DNA of 64,000 bases from Solea solea (Eukaryota; Chordata; Actinopteri; Pleuronectiformes; Soleidae): NCBI RefSeq assembly GCF_958295425.1, contig NC_081149.1, positions 1,751,001 through 1,815,000 on the forward strand. Direction: 5' to 3'. The position numbers and the translations under genes are program-made. Positions 52,991 through 64,000 of this stretch are shown here, piece by piece. The notes below the pieces were generated by a model. It made no database searches. It was not told the DNA's origin and was given only the letters and a program-made list of their open reading frames with translations. Positions within the stretch are counted from its first letter, which is position 1, and each line of letters begins with the position of its first letter.

Positions 52991-54176
52991 GCCTTTTAAT
53001 TTAACCACAATAAGGAGAAAAATATGCTAATTTAGAAATGTTCAGTCCATTTGGTGATAGTTTTCTCTACAAACACATTTTTTGAACCAAAAGTAAGTAT
53101 TAACAAGTATTTGTATCGGAGTAAATGTACCGCATAACTACCTCTGCCTCCCTACTCATGTCGTATATATATACTATATATCCTGCTGATGATAAATGTT
53201 GAGTGTTGTTTGTCATGGAGTGTACGTATCATCCAGGTACCAATCATCTGCTCCCAACTGGCCAGATGTTGCTGCCTATATTTACTCTGATGGCTCACCA
53301 GAAAATGGTACAGTCTGCCCTACACTGTCCATTGGTGCATTCCATTTGTAATTTGTAATTTCGGAGATCATGGGGTTTGTCTGATATCTGTCTGTTTACA
53401 TGTTTGCTTGTTCACTTCAATAAAACTAAACTCAAACTGCTGTTTGTTTAGAACAAAAAGAGATTGTTTGCGATAAAGTTTGAGGGGGTTTGTTGGAGTT
53501 TTGTGAAAGCGATTCCTCTGAGATTTTCAGTGATTAATCATGACATAAACCTTTGGAAAGGTTTTAATGAAGCTTTGCAAAAGATCACACAAATGACATG
53601 GTAGTCATGTGTCCCAGCTGTAATCAGTCAGCCGACACACTCCAATCACTGCAGCCTCTTGCTCCATCACAGTCCATCCTCACTCATTTCTTGCTGCACC
53701 AATGATGCCTCACACCGCTGCTGCTGGCAACGCTTTGCTCCCACACTCCAACCTCCACCTTTCAAGATCAGAGTCTAACAGACTCAACATTTTAAAAATG
53801 TATTCAATAACGTGCTTGCATGAGGCTTTTCTGTAGGCGCTCGCTGTTCGGCTAAGTGTGCTGTGTGCTGCAATGGCAGGCAGCATCCAAATCTTAAACT
53901 TAAAATGACTGCATTTATGATATAGAAGAGTTGTAATATAGTGATGAAATAATTACGTTATAAATAACTGTCAGTTATCCTCCACCATGGACACCATGGC
54001 TACTATGGTAACGTCCTGTGAACCAGAACTTTGGAATTCTGGTATATTAAAAGCCAATGAAAGGCCCATGCCTTTGATTCTCCACACCCTTGATCCATGA
54101 TGTACTGTATGATAAGAGCAGATGAGCTGTGTTTGCAATAATAAATCCTCTCGCCACATTTCTCTGTTAGTGACAG

Positions 54177-55112
54177 ATGCTGCAGGGTGAGACAGACAGT
54201 ACAAAGATGAATGGACAGGAAAATACTGCTCAATGCAACACCTGCAAACGATGGTTCTTCCTGATGTCCTTGAACACACACGCCAAAATCTGCGAAAAGT
54301 TAACATCCAAAAAGAGGCAGGTTTTTGACTCCAGGAAACAGAGAGTTAAGGGCACAGACATTGCAGCGTTCTCACAAAAATCTAAACATTTTTCTGCTAC
54401 AGTGACAACAGAAGCATCCAAGAAGACTAACAACTGGCGTAAGACACATGAGGACCTAATCGCAACTGTGCGGGCTGCCAGGGCATGCAGCAGAGCCATG
54501 AAGGAGGGGGTACCTTTACCCCCGCCTCTTCCTGCTCAGGTTAACCCAGATTATATTCAGTGCCCTTACTGTCAGCGGAGGTTTAATGACATTGCAGCTG
54601 GAAAACACATTGAGTTCTGCAAGAAGCAAGCCCTCCGTATGCCCAATAAAAGCAAGATAGGAAGCACCAAGAAGGCCCCCAGTCGCACACAGTACAAGCC
54701 TCCTGCCCCTGTGAGGGTGCCCAGTTCTCCTGCAATGTCTTCCATTCCCTCAACCTCTAGTTTACAGCAGCGATCGGGTCCTAGACAGCCCACTAGGATC
54801 CCCTCTAGGAGGGTCTCCTCTTCAGGTTCAGATAATAGTAATCCTTCCGGCCCTGCAAGTCCTCTATCAGGTGTGGAAACGAAGACACGATCAGGGCACT
54901 CTGGCTTTGGCTCCGTGAGGAACAATCTTCCTGGAATAGGTCTCAGCAAGAAGAGAGTAGACAACGATGTGTATCAGAATTACGCCAATGGTGCAAATGA
55001 GGCGGACAATGGTGGAATGAAGGGCAAGTTCTGTTACAAGTGTGGTTCCAAGTATCCTGTCGACTCGGCCAAATTCTGCTGTGAATGTGGGGTCAAGCGG
55101 TTGTATGTATGA
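54177..55112 (+). CDS. zc2hc1a: Zinc finger C2HC domain-containing protein 1A-like, intronless
   Basis: A single uninterrupted frame of 311 aa. Two C2HC fingers are complete: C20, C23, H35, C39 and C129, C132, H144, C148. The inter-finger motifs TSKKRQVFDSRKQR, NNWRKTHEDLIATVRAAR and PDYIQCPYCQRRFN match ZC2HC1A. The Ser/Pro-rich middle and the Cys-rich end FCYKCGSKYPVDSAKFCCEC also fit. Human ZC2HC1A is of similar length but is encoded by several exons, so this looks like a retrocopy with an intact frame. An in-frame ATG at 54207 is an alternative start. An acceptor-like tctctgttag lies 6 bp before the first ATG. Molecular function of the family is poorly known; zinc binding is predicted. 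Confidence 0.85.
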   Translation: MLQGETDSTKMNGQENTAQCNTCKRWFFLMSLNTHAKICEKLTSKKRQVFDSRKQRVKGTDIAAFSQKSKHFSATVTTEASKKTNNWRKTHEDLIATVRAARACSRAMKEGVPLPPPLPAQVNPDYIQCPYCQRRFNDIAAGKHIEFCKKQALRMPNKSKIGSTKKAPSRTQYKPPAPVRVPSSPAMSSIPSTSSLQQRSGPRQPTRIPSRRVSSSGSDNSNPSGPASPLSGVETKTRSGHSGFGSVRNNLPGIGLSKKRVDNDVYQNYANGANEADNGGMKGKFCYKCGSKYPVDSAKFCCECGVKRLYV

Positions 55113-55469
55113 TGGCTGTCAGGAGGAGGAGTCAGGGGAACAAATCCTCACGTTGCAAACTCCAATATAATTTATTATTTGGAAATGCTTAGTCAGCATT
55201 TTCCAACTGTTGTTGTCCAGTGTGTAGAAGTTAAAACGATGTGGGCTTGGCCAAGACAAGAAGTGAATGGAACCCTTGTGGGTGGCCGTGACATGGCAGA
55301 GCAGCCATGGATCAAAGGCAACAATGTCTGAAAAACTGCTAAATGTTGAGCACAGTTTCAAGAATGATCAAAATTCTGTTGCCCCAGCAACTTGTACAGA
55401 GATAAAATGATTTGCCCCAATCAGCAGGCATGTTCAACATGTCTCCACTTTAAATCAAGCCCTGGTGGC

Positions 55470-55830
55470 TCATCAATACCACACTCCATTGGCTCTCAGT
55501 AAAGTTCCCTATCACTTACAAAATCCCCTCATCTACAAATCCCTCCACACTATCACAGTACCTGTCTAATCTTCTCCACCCTGATGCTCCATCCTGGAAC
55601 CTTCAGTGCACAGATTCATTTGCTCACATTCCCCCATACCACCCTGAAAACCTACAGTTTATGGGCGTTAAGAGTAGCAGGCTCCACCCTCTGCAACTCT
55701 TCCCGAACAGAAACCCATCCCGTGACAAAGGCTTGTCACAACTCGACTCATTCCCCCAAAGTATTCTGCTATTTTCTGCCATTTGTTTCATATTTTCCTG
55801 CAGCATTCATCTTCTAAATTTCAATTTTGC
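55470..55830 (+). mobile_element. LINE 3' coding remnant in the zc2hc1a-like 3' UTR
   Basis: The plus strand shows HWLSVKFPITYKIP, then SQYLSNLLHPDAPS and, in another frame, LKTYSLWALRVAGSTLCNS. These are degraded forms of the C-terminal segment of fish LINE ORF2. Two frameshifts are needed to follow it. Confidence 0.65.
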
Positions 55831-55975
55831 CTTGGATGAGCCAACTTCAACATAAATGACTTTTCCCTAAATGAAAGGAACCTCGTAGAATAAGCTGCAC
55901 TCTTCAGCATGCTTCTTGAAATGTTACAATTCCCTGTTTGCTTTATATTTTTTTATTACTCTCTGTAAATAGCAA

Positions 55976-55981
55976 AATAAA
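55976..55981 (+). terminator. Candidate zc2hc1a-like polyadenylation signal AATAAA
   Basis: AATAAA about 860 bp after the stop codon. No genomic poly(A) tail is visible just beyond it. Confidence 0.4.
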
Positions 55982-55989
55982 ATCTTTAT

Positions 55990-56960
55990 GCAAACAACAG
56001 TAGTTCCTGAATCTTTTCAGTGTCCTGCAGATTTTCTCAAATTAACAACTATAACTTTGTCTTTGTAGAATTTGCTCCTGTGTAGCTCTGATTTCTTTTA
56101 TTCGGTTTTTTCCACCATCCCTTCATTTGTATATCAGTCCTGCCATCCTTCATTACATCACAACTTGGATGTGACCTGGATGGAGGCGAGTGAATTCAGT
56201 TGGTGAAGAAGCTGGAGGAGGCAGCTGACCCTGTTTCCTGACAGTGAGAAGAGAAACTTCAAGAACTTTGCTCTGCTCCATTTAATCTTTAGTCGACTGT
56301 ATCTCTCCACACATCAGTCTCTCTCATATTTACTTCCTCTCTTCATTTTCTATCCCTCATTAAGAGTGGTCTTGCTTTAGAGGACATTGTACCCTAGTTT
56401 ACAGACAGGCACAGGTCAGCCATTCATTCACATGGCCTCATTTGAGTTACATAAGTGAAAGGCCCTGCGCTCACTCTATTTATATATCTACAGTCTCCCT
56501 TTAGTTCTCTCTCTTTATTTCATTCTGCATATTTGATGATTGTTCCTTTCTCAGAAATATCCACAGTGACTGAAACATCTCTATTGCTGGAGTTATTGTG
56601 TTAATGTTCCTCTAAGGATCATCTGCCTTGTGAGGCAATCATCAGATCAAATGTGTAAATGTTCCAATGCTGTGACTTTGTCATTTGTTGTGCAGGTCAG
56701 TTGTGAATCAGAAGAGCCGCTCCCTCACTTTCAGGGTTCACGTTTACTCCCCACACTAAGCTCTACCTCTCTCAGCCGTTGGTACTTGTTTCTTGGTGTT
56801 GCTTTTGCTTGGAACTGCTTCATCTATCACCAGTGCCACAGTCTGCTGTTTGTGGACCAGTATGATGATGTAAGCCAGCACAAGTCGAGACTGGAATGAC
56901 AGAGCGTTGTAATCATTAATCTCTTCTAGACTCTCTACTCGCACCAGACTCCTCTGTTAA
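55990..56960. other. No gene recognised
   Basis: Ordinary AT-rich intergenic DNA with no coding or repeat signature that I can assign. Confidence 0.4.
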
Positions 56961-56969
56961 ATACAGAGG

Positions 56970-57275
56970 TTTCCCTGGTAGTTGTTGGAGATTAACCCAC
57001 GTTTTTAGGACTGTTAAGTAGTTTTAAGTGATCTACAGTTCGGCTTGATTTGTGTGTGGGAGGTCTCTTCCTGTGACGGCGCTCTGGCCAGTCAGTCTGA
57101 CAGTCACAGTCTGACCAATCATCACATAGTTACCTACTCAGCACGCTTTTGGAACCTCGTCTGAGCAGGTACTAAAAATAGTACCAGGTGATACCAGGTG
57201 CTATGCTAGTGGAAACGCTACTTAAATTGTGCTGTGGCGAGGCGTGGCGAGTAGAGCCGGTGGGAAAACTCCATA
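56970..57275. mobile_element. Non-autonomous DNA transposon, family B copy 3
   Basis: It contains 'gttggagattaaccca', 'gtgatctacagttcggc' and 'tcctgtgacggcgctctgg', which parallel 44950-45080. The right end 'gtagagccggtgggaaaact' is the complement of the 'ttttccaccggctctac' terminus. A nested 'gtggaaacgctac' end lies at 57210. Confidence 0.6.
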
Positions 57276-57279
57276 AGTA

Positions 57280-58730
57280 TTTATGGTAAAAGGATGTTAC
57301 ATATGAACATGAATACCTGAGTTTTTGTTTGTTAAAGAGGTTGTGCACACACCAATGACGGTTTCAGCTGTAGACTAAATGATGCTCCTGTATTGTGATG
57401 AAACATAGACATACATTAGTGTATCAGCGTTTACTGAGTCATTATGGGCCATCTGTTACTGAACAGAAAATACAGATACTTTTTTAGTGTTTTGAAAATC
57501 TAAAAATACATTAGTTTATTCTTTGGTACGTGGTGGGGCTGCTGTATGTTCTCATTTATTTTCATACATTTATTAATTAGGTATTTGATATTTTATTTTA
57601 ATATACTCTTAGATGTATTTTTGCCCATTCCTGACTGCAGATCAGAGCTGTAGCTAATAAAAGCCGGCATTTGACCCAGGGATAAATACTGCATTCACTC
57701 CCATTGTAGGCAAAAGCCAAATGTTGCACGTGACCACAGGTTTTTGACTAATACCATGTTGGTCAATAGTGATGAAGGTTCTGTACAGGTGGAGAGATTT
57801 GTGTGCCAAGCAGGAGAACACCTCAGCTAAAATGTGCACACTAGCACATCCTGCATGGAACTTCAAACACACTCACAGCTGCAGCTTGTGCAGAGTTAGG
57901 CCCACGCAGAAACCCACACACTCCACCTGTGTGTGTGTGTGGGTTTCTGTGTGGGACACAGGTAGAAGACAGGAAGAGCTTGAGTCTACAGATGTGTGTG
58001 TGAGTTTGGAATGAGTGAATATTGTGTGTGTGGAGGGTTCTCAACATCTGAACTGGCATTAAAAATGAAACTCCACTCTCTGTGCTGACCAAGTTCAAGA
58101 CTGTGGTGAACTCTTTAAGGCCAGAGCAGCTTATTTCAGGACTGGGTGGACGTGCAGGCAAAGAAACAAAGTGAGGACAGTGAGCTCTCCAGTTCCTCTT
58201 TGCTGTGGATGAAAAGCAACTTTTCTTGTGGCTTCTTCTTTCTGGACTTTGCTCAAGTCGTTCAAGTGGTTGTTTTGCTCCATCTGCCAAGCCATCAGCA
58301 TCAAATACAAGATAAGTTATGGGCAGTAGAATTATGGCTGGAGCTGAGGCCCAGTGTAGCCTGCTGCATTCAAAGAAAATCCCTGCTGGTCATTCATTTC
58401 AGTGAGAACTCAACCAGTTAGTGTAGGAGGTTCAAGTATTATTATCCTTTGAGTAACTGCTATAAACAATACAGCTACTATACACTGAACTGTTGTTACT
58501 ACTCATGTGTCTGCTCGAGCCCCGTCCATGACTTTGTGTTAAAACTACACTGTGTAACTTTTACTTCTGCTTGGTCTTCATGAAAAAAATGATTATTATT
58601 GAAATGTGCGATGCTTAATTAAAAACTACCTTAAGAATATGTTCACTGCTTTACCTAGGCCCTGACTATGGGGTCAAAACTTTAAAAACAACCTATGGTA
58701 TATCTAAATGGAGCCACTATCCATCAAGAA
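57280..58730. other. No gene recognised
   Basis: No coding exon or clear transposon. A short imperfect (TG)n tract occurs at 57930-57942, within a small inverted repeat of 'gggtttctg' and 'cagaaaccc' around 57907-57950. Confidence 0.4.
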
Positions 58731-58739
58731 ATTCAATTC

Positions 58740-60150
58740 AATTCAAGTTACTGACTTGTTGGAACATCCTGATAATAAGGAGTTTCAGTAATCTAATCTA
58801 GATGTAACAAAAGCATGAACTAGTTTTTCAGCATCCTGTAAAGACGGAATGTTTCTCATTTTCATAATGTTCCGCAGGTGGAAGAAGGCTGTTCTGGAAA
58901 TGAGTTTTATGTGTGAATCAAATGACATTTCCTGGTCAAAAGTAACTCCAAGGTTCCTCACAGTGGAACTGGAAGCCATGGTGATGTCATCTAAAGTGAC
59001 AATGTGATCAGAAAGTTTTTCTCTGAGGTGTTTAGGGCCGAGTATAAAAGTTTAAAAGTAGAAAGTTACAGGTCATCCAGGACTTAATGTCTCTGAGACA
59101 TTCCTGGAGTTGAACAACCTGATTTATTTCATCCGGCCTCATTGATAAATATAGCTGTGTGTCATCTGCATAACAATGAAAGTGTATGTTGTGCTTTCTA
59201 ATAATGTTCCCTAGAGGAAGCATATATAAGGTAAAAAGTATAGGCCCAAGCACTGAGCCTTGTGGAACTCCACAATTAACTGTTGTTTGTAGTGAGGCTT
59301 TATCATTAACATGAACAAACTGGAATCTATCAGATAAGTATGATTTAAACCAGCAGAGGGCAGCACCTGTGATACCAAGAGTCTGCTACAATCTCTGCAG
59401 TAGAATATTATGATCAATGGTGTCAAATGCAGCACTAAGATCTAACAGGACAAGTAAAGAAACTAGACCATTATCTGAAGCCAAGAGAAGATCATTACTA
59501 ACTTTAACTAGTGCTGTTTCTGTGCTATGGTTTAATCTAAAACCTGACTGAAAATCTTCAAACAGGCCATTAATGCGCAAATATTCACATCATTGATTAG
59601 CAACTGCCTTTTCTAAGATTTTAGAAACAAAGGGAAGATTAGATATAGGTCGGTAATTAGCTAAAATATCTGGGTCAAGGGTCGCTTTTTTGAGAAGGGG
59701 TTTAATAACTGCTATTTTAAACGTTTGGGGCACATATCCAGTTAATAAGGATAGATTAATTTGAGTTAATATAGAGCTGTTAATTAAAGGAAACACATCT
59801 TTAAACAGTTTGGTGGGGATAGGATCTAACTGACAGGTTGATGGCTTAGATGATGAAACTAATGATGTTAACTCAGGGAGATCTATAGGGGAGAAACTGT
59901 CTAACTGTGCACCTGGTGCTTCTAAAGCTCTTGTGCTAAAAGATGAGTCAGTCCCAATATGAGGGAGGAGATGATCCATTTTTTCTCTAAAGAGCTGTGA
60001 ATCTGTGTCAGTTTGGCTACAGTGCTGCAAAGAAACCTGTGATTATTCTTATTTTCTTCAATTAAAGAATTATAATAAGCAGCTCTAGCTTTATGTAGAG
60101 CTTTTTGTAAGCTACAAAACCATCTTTCCAGGAAAAAAAATCAGGATTGT
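58740..60150 (-). mobile_element. L2-like LINE remnant (reverse transcriptase), frameshifted
   Basis: Read from 60150 down to 58740: a linker with YYNSLIEENKNNHRFL, then [51 protein letters not shown] and [15 protein letters not shown]. Next come GPILFTLYMLP, the catalytic-site motif YADD, and NLGVTFDQEMSFDSHI. The order is that of an RT domain followed by the thumb region of the CR1/L2 group. At least three frame breaks and truncation at about 58740 make it inactive. The endonuclease part is missing. Confidence 0.88.
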
Positions 60151-61380
60151 AAGTAGGGCTGTGCCAATGTCGTATCTCAAGGTTTTAATACAGACTCACA
60201 CTACAATCCTGACTTGACCTCCTTAGAGAGGAGATAGATCAATGCCTGCATGTGTCTTCCAGCAGTACATTTTATCTGTATGCTACATGGATGAGTCGTT
60301 TATAGAAGGCAGCCCAGTCCCTCTGTCCAGGATGTTCCCTCTGTACGGAGGGATACGCTGACTCCTATTTTCAGCTTCTTTGTTACACATGGATGCACTC
60401 GAGTTTAAAAGATAAACACCTTGGCACTGCACACTGCAACTCATGTGCAGGCATATGCAGTATAATATTGGTTGGTGCTTGTAATTATAGGCTCATGAAG
60501 ATGAAGCTGTATCAGGCCAGTTAGTCAGAAAAAAATACAGTGCAATTGTACGTTTCTGTAAACTAGGGCAAATGTTAGGTTTGCAGACTGTGTACAGAGT
60601 ATGTGACCAGCCACCAGAAAACTAGCAACACGTCGGCCCAGCACAGGCCGAGTAAACAAAGAAAAGTCATGAAGAAGCCACTCCATGCTTCAAATCACAG
60701 TATTGTGGGTCTTAAAACCACAAACTCTGTATTTCAATTAGGGTTGTTTGATCGCTGTGAATTGATTCCTAGTTCAGGTGTGGTGATACCACGATCCAGT
60801 GCTTTGGTTGTTTTTTCGGCCAATCAGCTGCTTCGAGAAGCTGCGTGTGTTTTCACCGTTGAATGACAAGGAAGACACTTTAGTTTTCATGTGGAAAGGC
60901 CGTCCAACAGTGAGGACAGGTGGCAACATAAGATACAGTATCTGGGACTTTGACAGCGTGTCATCAGTGAGAGCTCGTGTCCAGGAACGTTCCCTTCATG
61001 GTTGTGTCAGCAGCGAATGTCTCTGGCCCGTTTTAAAAGAAGGTCATACTTAACTTAACCATCTATTTTTGGAGCATGTTGGGGTTTGTGAGTGGAGTTT
61101 CCCAGCATGCCATGCATGATGCTGCAGTTAAGTTGTGTTTCAGTAATTATAGAGGTTATTTGGCATATGCAAGTAATGTTTTAATGTTCTAAACTCCATT
61201 GTTCATTGTTCTTTATTGTTTATTGTGTTGTATTTTGCAAGCTTCTATCTGTTAAAATGGATGCATGTTGGCTCCAGATTGGGCTTTGTGATCCAGTTGT
61301 GTGCACATTACCCTAAATACAGGTCTAACTTAATACACTCCTGATCTACCTCATATGTGTCCTTAGATTCAATCACAAAT
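60150..61380. other. No gene recognised
   Basis: Several short open frames without similarity that I can name; no repeats of note. Confidence 0.4.
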
Positions 61381-61423
61381 AACTCATTCTGAAGTGGTTT
61401 GAGCCACATTCCTGACCAAACCT

Positions 61424-61619
61424 AACCTAACCTTACTTAAAATAACCTAACCTAACCTAACCTAAATCATCATCACAGCTAAATGGCTAAGCCTAACTCT
61501 TAACCTAAACCATAAACTAACCCTAAAACCAAGTCTTATCCCCTACACAGCCATTTTAAGGTGTGACAGAATTTGAGGAACAACCAAAATGTCCTCATGT
61601 ATGTTCAAGATGTATGTTC

Positions 61620-61650
<31 letters not shown>

Positions 61651-61770
61651 TCTTATTGAGGACACATCATAGACATAATGCTTTCCCTAATCCCTTACCT
61701 TAAACATCACAATTAAGTACCTAACCCTCACCCTAACTTAAACCTAACCCTAACCCTAACCCTAGCCCAG
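61424..61770. repeat. Degenerate CCTAA/CCCTAA-rich stretch
   Basis: 'cctaacctaacctaacctaa' near 61446-61465 and 'aaccctaaccctaaccctag' near 61743-61762, mixed with single variants and a (CA)n tract at 61626-61650. The telomere-like hexamer reaches only about three perfect units. This looks like part of a fish interspersed repeat, since 'ggggccctgacaaaatgtcc' follows. Confidence 0.6.
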
Positions 61771-61825
61771 GTCTTAACCCTGAAAAAGTCCTTTAAACTT
61801 GTGGGGCCCTGACAAAATGTCCTCA

Positions 61826-61828
61826 CAA

Positions 61829-61899
<71 letters not shown>
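61826..61899. repeat. (AT)n microsatellite
   Basis: About 36 AT units with one ACAT interruption, directly after 'gtcctcacaaag'. Confidence 0.95.
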
Positions 61900-61900
<1 letters not shown>

Positions 61901-61904
61901 CATC

Positions 61905-63410
61905 AGTGTTTATTTGAATGCAGGAAGCTGGATATCAATGTCAAATCACTGAGGACAGATCTTAAAACCAGGTCTGAGCGGGGCTCATACTGTATGTGCT
62001 GTCAGTGTTAACTAATGGTGCTACTAACGACTAGCTCATTTGAATTTTTCGGAACTTCCGATAAACACACAATGTGACATGTGACACAATAAAGTTTTTT
62101 TGTGACTTGTGCCTCATCCTGGATTCAAGTGTCACGGAACTGCATCGCAGGTCCATGGCTCGTCCTTCATCTCCTCATTTTTCAAAGGTGTACGTGCAGT
62201 GTGGAGCCATGCTGCAGTTTGAGGTTTGGCAGTAGCTTTGGAGTCGAGGCCACCGCTTCATCGGTGCTCTATAATCAGGAGGCTTGGACTGAAAATAACC
62301 TTCACAGGAAACATCACTGCAGGGAAACCACTGGCTACTGAAGCATGGGAACCAAACATATGGACTGGAATTAAAAAGAATTAGTGATTTTCATTTCCAC
62401 TGACCATTGTCATTTGCCACATAAATGTCCTGCTAAGTCTGCTAACCTGAGTTACAGCAGTGGACCTGTAGGGGGAGCTCTGCAGAGAAAACGCCGGAAA
62501 AGGGACCAGACTTGCAAAGTTCTGCTAACCCTGAGTAAAACTGTTGCACGAAGCGAGGGATTACTGGATTACGATGGATGGATTTCTTATTCTGATTTTA
62601 TCTGTATAAATACAGATACAATCAAGCCATCCATCCATCTATCTTCTACCACTTTATCCTCCACATTAGGGTCACAGGGCCCAAATACCAAAGACTTGAA
62701 TTTAAACGTTGAATGTCTTGCATAAGAGTAGAAGAGTAAAAAGTTTCTTTCCACAACTAGAGTCAAATAACATAATTTAAGCTGACATGTGTGACCAGGG
62801 GGGATTTTTTGTCCAAGTCCGTTCCTGGCCATAAATAATACATGTGTACAAGAATACACATGTATTATGTATTATGTGTATTACACTACACAAGTGCCAG
62901 AAGTTGAATGGTGAGGAGTGCAAATCATCACTGTTTTAAATCACACAGCGTCGGCACTAATGTCCGAGACACAGAACTATAACAGTTTAGTCGTGGAGAG
63001 GAGGAGCCAGAGGGACAGTAGCATACATGTCATATGACCTCACCACTGAGGAGGAAGGATGTGCCTGTGAGGAGGCTGCAGTAAACCCCTCTTTGGCCAA
63101 TGGACCCTCTGCCTCATCAACAACTCCATCAGACTGCACAGGATAAAGAAATGCATCTGATCTGAGAGCACTGCGAAAGCAACTTAATTGTCCGTAAAGG
63201 GACATTTTTAAATGAGTTGCAGTGGAGCACAGAGTCACACTGAAATATCATTAGATCTGCACTGTGACATTTACTATATTTCCCATTAAAGATCAACATC
63301 TTTATCATTCATTGTCTCAAATTGAAACATAAATTATGAAATGTATATTTGTCCTTTTCCACTCTACGTCAACGAGCCTGTCTCCACAATGAAAAACCTG
63401 AACTACCCCT
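61905..63410. other. No gene recognised
   Basis: A small interspersed-repeat fragment ('cttctaccactttatcctcc') lies at about 62615-62680. Nothing else can be assigned. Confidence 0.4.
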
Positions 63411-63416
63411 TTATTA

Positions 63417-63877
63417 AAGGGGCCATATTATGCAAAATCAACTTTTTAATCATTTTAATACTTTTATTTGGGACTCTGGAGGCCCTACCAGTCGCCAAAG
63501 TATGGAAAAAGAATACTCAGTCATGTTTTCATGGTCCCCCTTAGTGTAAGTATAGGCAATAAAACACGCCCACCAGTAAGTTTACTTGGAGAGCTCCACC
63601 TTAGCTCCACCTTGTCCCTGCGAGAGTGTAGGCGAGGGAGGAAGAGCGGTATTATGTCAACGCAGAGGGACAAGTGTGCTGTTGGTGGCTGCACAGTGGA
63701 GCACAGTGTTTTACACAAACTTCCACAGAGGATTTGATATATGAAGCTAATGTGTCGGATAAAGTCAGCAAACGTGTGTTTGTGTGTTCGCACCACTTCA
63801 CATCAGACTGCGGCCAGCGGTCGCCGTATTTAGTCAGCGACTGTATTTCACCGACGTACAAACACACACATTTTTAA
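63417..63877 (+). mobile_element. DNA-transposon fragment with a broken THAP-like zinc-binding domain
   Basis: It begins with 'aggggccatattatgcaaaa', a start I associate with a common fish DNA transposon. A frame from 63654 reads MSTQRDKCAVGGC and LHKLPQ, then stops. A second frame reads YEANVSDKVSKRVFVCSHHF. Together C-x3-C and C-x2-H fit a C2CH THAP domain, common in transposase-derived genes. The middle segment holding the conserved Trp is missing, so it is non-functional. The element may extend past the window. Confidence 0.5.
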
Positions 63878-64000
63878 GAAAAGGTCAAATAGAGGTCATA
63901 ACTGACCATTCTGACACGTCCTAATTAAACATATTTGTTCAGTACGTCCTCCATGACCGGAGCACAGACTCAGTCTGATACAGTCACATACAGCAGCAGT

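Noticed and set aside
54230..54964. Antisense frames opposite the zc2hc1a-like gene
   Set aside because: Shadow frames; the plus strand carries the conserved zinc fingers.
58740..60150. A host reverse transcriptase or retron-like system
   Set aside because: The motif order and wording are those of a fish L2-like LINE, with frame breaks and no endonuclease part.
61424..61770. Interstitial telomere
   Set aside because: Only about three perfect CCCTAA units occur, mixed with CCTAA and other variants and embedded in a recognisable interspersed-repeat context.

Overview
The window is vertebrate nuclear DNA, almost certainly from a ray-finned (teleost, probably percomorph) fish. Its genes are split into small exons with GT-AG introns and encode proteins close to vertebrate orthologues. 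The spaces between exons are full of microsatellites, 9-21 bp minisatellites, tRNA-derived SINEs, L2-like LINE remnants and short non-autonomous DNA transposons of types common in fish. No bacterial, viral, CRISPR or organellar content was found.

Five protein-coding genes can be read. (1) wipi1 (minus, 20508 to 1201; 12 coding exons, 454 aa) is a PROPPIN of autophagy. (2) An arpc1 gene (minus, 31693 to 22760; 8 coding exons, about 355-360 aa) encodes the WD40 subunit of the Arp2/3 complex. (3) prkar1a (plus, 36244 to 41845; 10 coding exons, 379 aa) encodes the type I regulatory subunit of protein kinase A. (4) rac3 (plus, 47173 to 50635; 6 coding exons, 193 aa) encodes a Rho-family GTPase. 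(5) A zc2hc1a-like gene (plus, 54177 to 55112; 311 aa) has an intronless reading frame. For the four spliced genes, all internal exon phases close exactly.

Functionally, rac3 and arpc1 belong to the same Rac-WAVE-Arp2/3 actin pathway, wipi1 acts in phosphoinositide-dependent autophagosome formation, and prkar1a controls cAMP signalling. Their adjacency looks like inherited synteny (WIPI1 and PRKAR1A are neighbours in the same orientations on human 17q24, and RAC3 is also on 17q), not an operon-like system.

Layout: 1-1.2 kb unrecognised; 1.2-20.5 kb wipi1 with repeat-filled introns; 20.5-22.7 kb wipi1 promoter and a 9-bp minisatellite; 22.7-31.7 kb arpc1, whose fourth intron is nearly all one transposon plus a 1.9 kb 12-bp minisatellite; 31.7-36.2 kb a divergent intergenic region with LINE and DNA-transposon remnants; 36.2-42.1 kb prkar1a with a complete hAT-type element in its last intron; 42-46.6 kb mostly unrecognised; 46.6-51.2 kb rac3; 51.3-53 kb two complete short hAT-type elements; 54-56 kb the zinc-finger gene; 56-64 kb repeats, including an L2-like LINE remnant and, at the right edge, a THAP-like transposon fragment.

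I found no convincing new biological system. The best leads are the transposon-built arpc1 intron and the apparent birth of its minisatellite, the loss of the polybasic tail in rac3, an upstream ORF directly abutting the rac3 start codon, the missing C-terminal tail of arpc1, and the intronless zc2hc1a-like gene.
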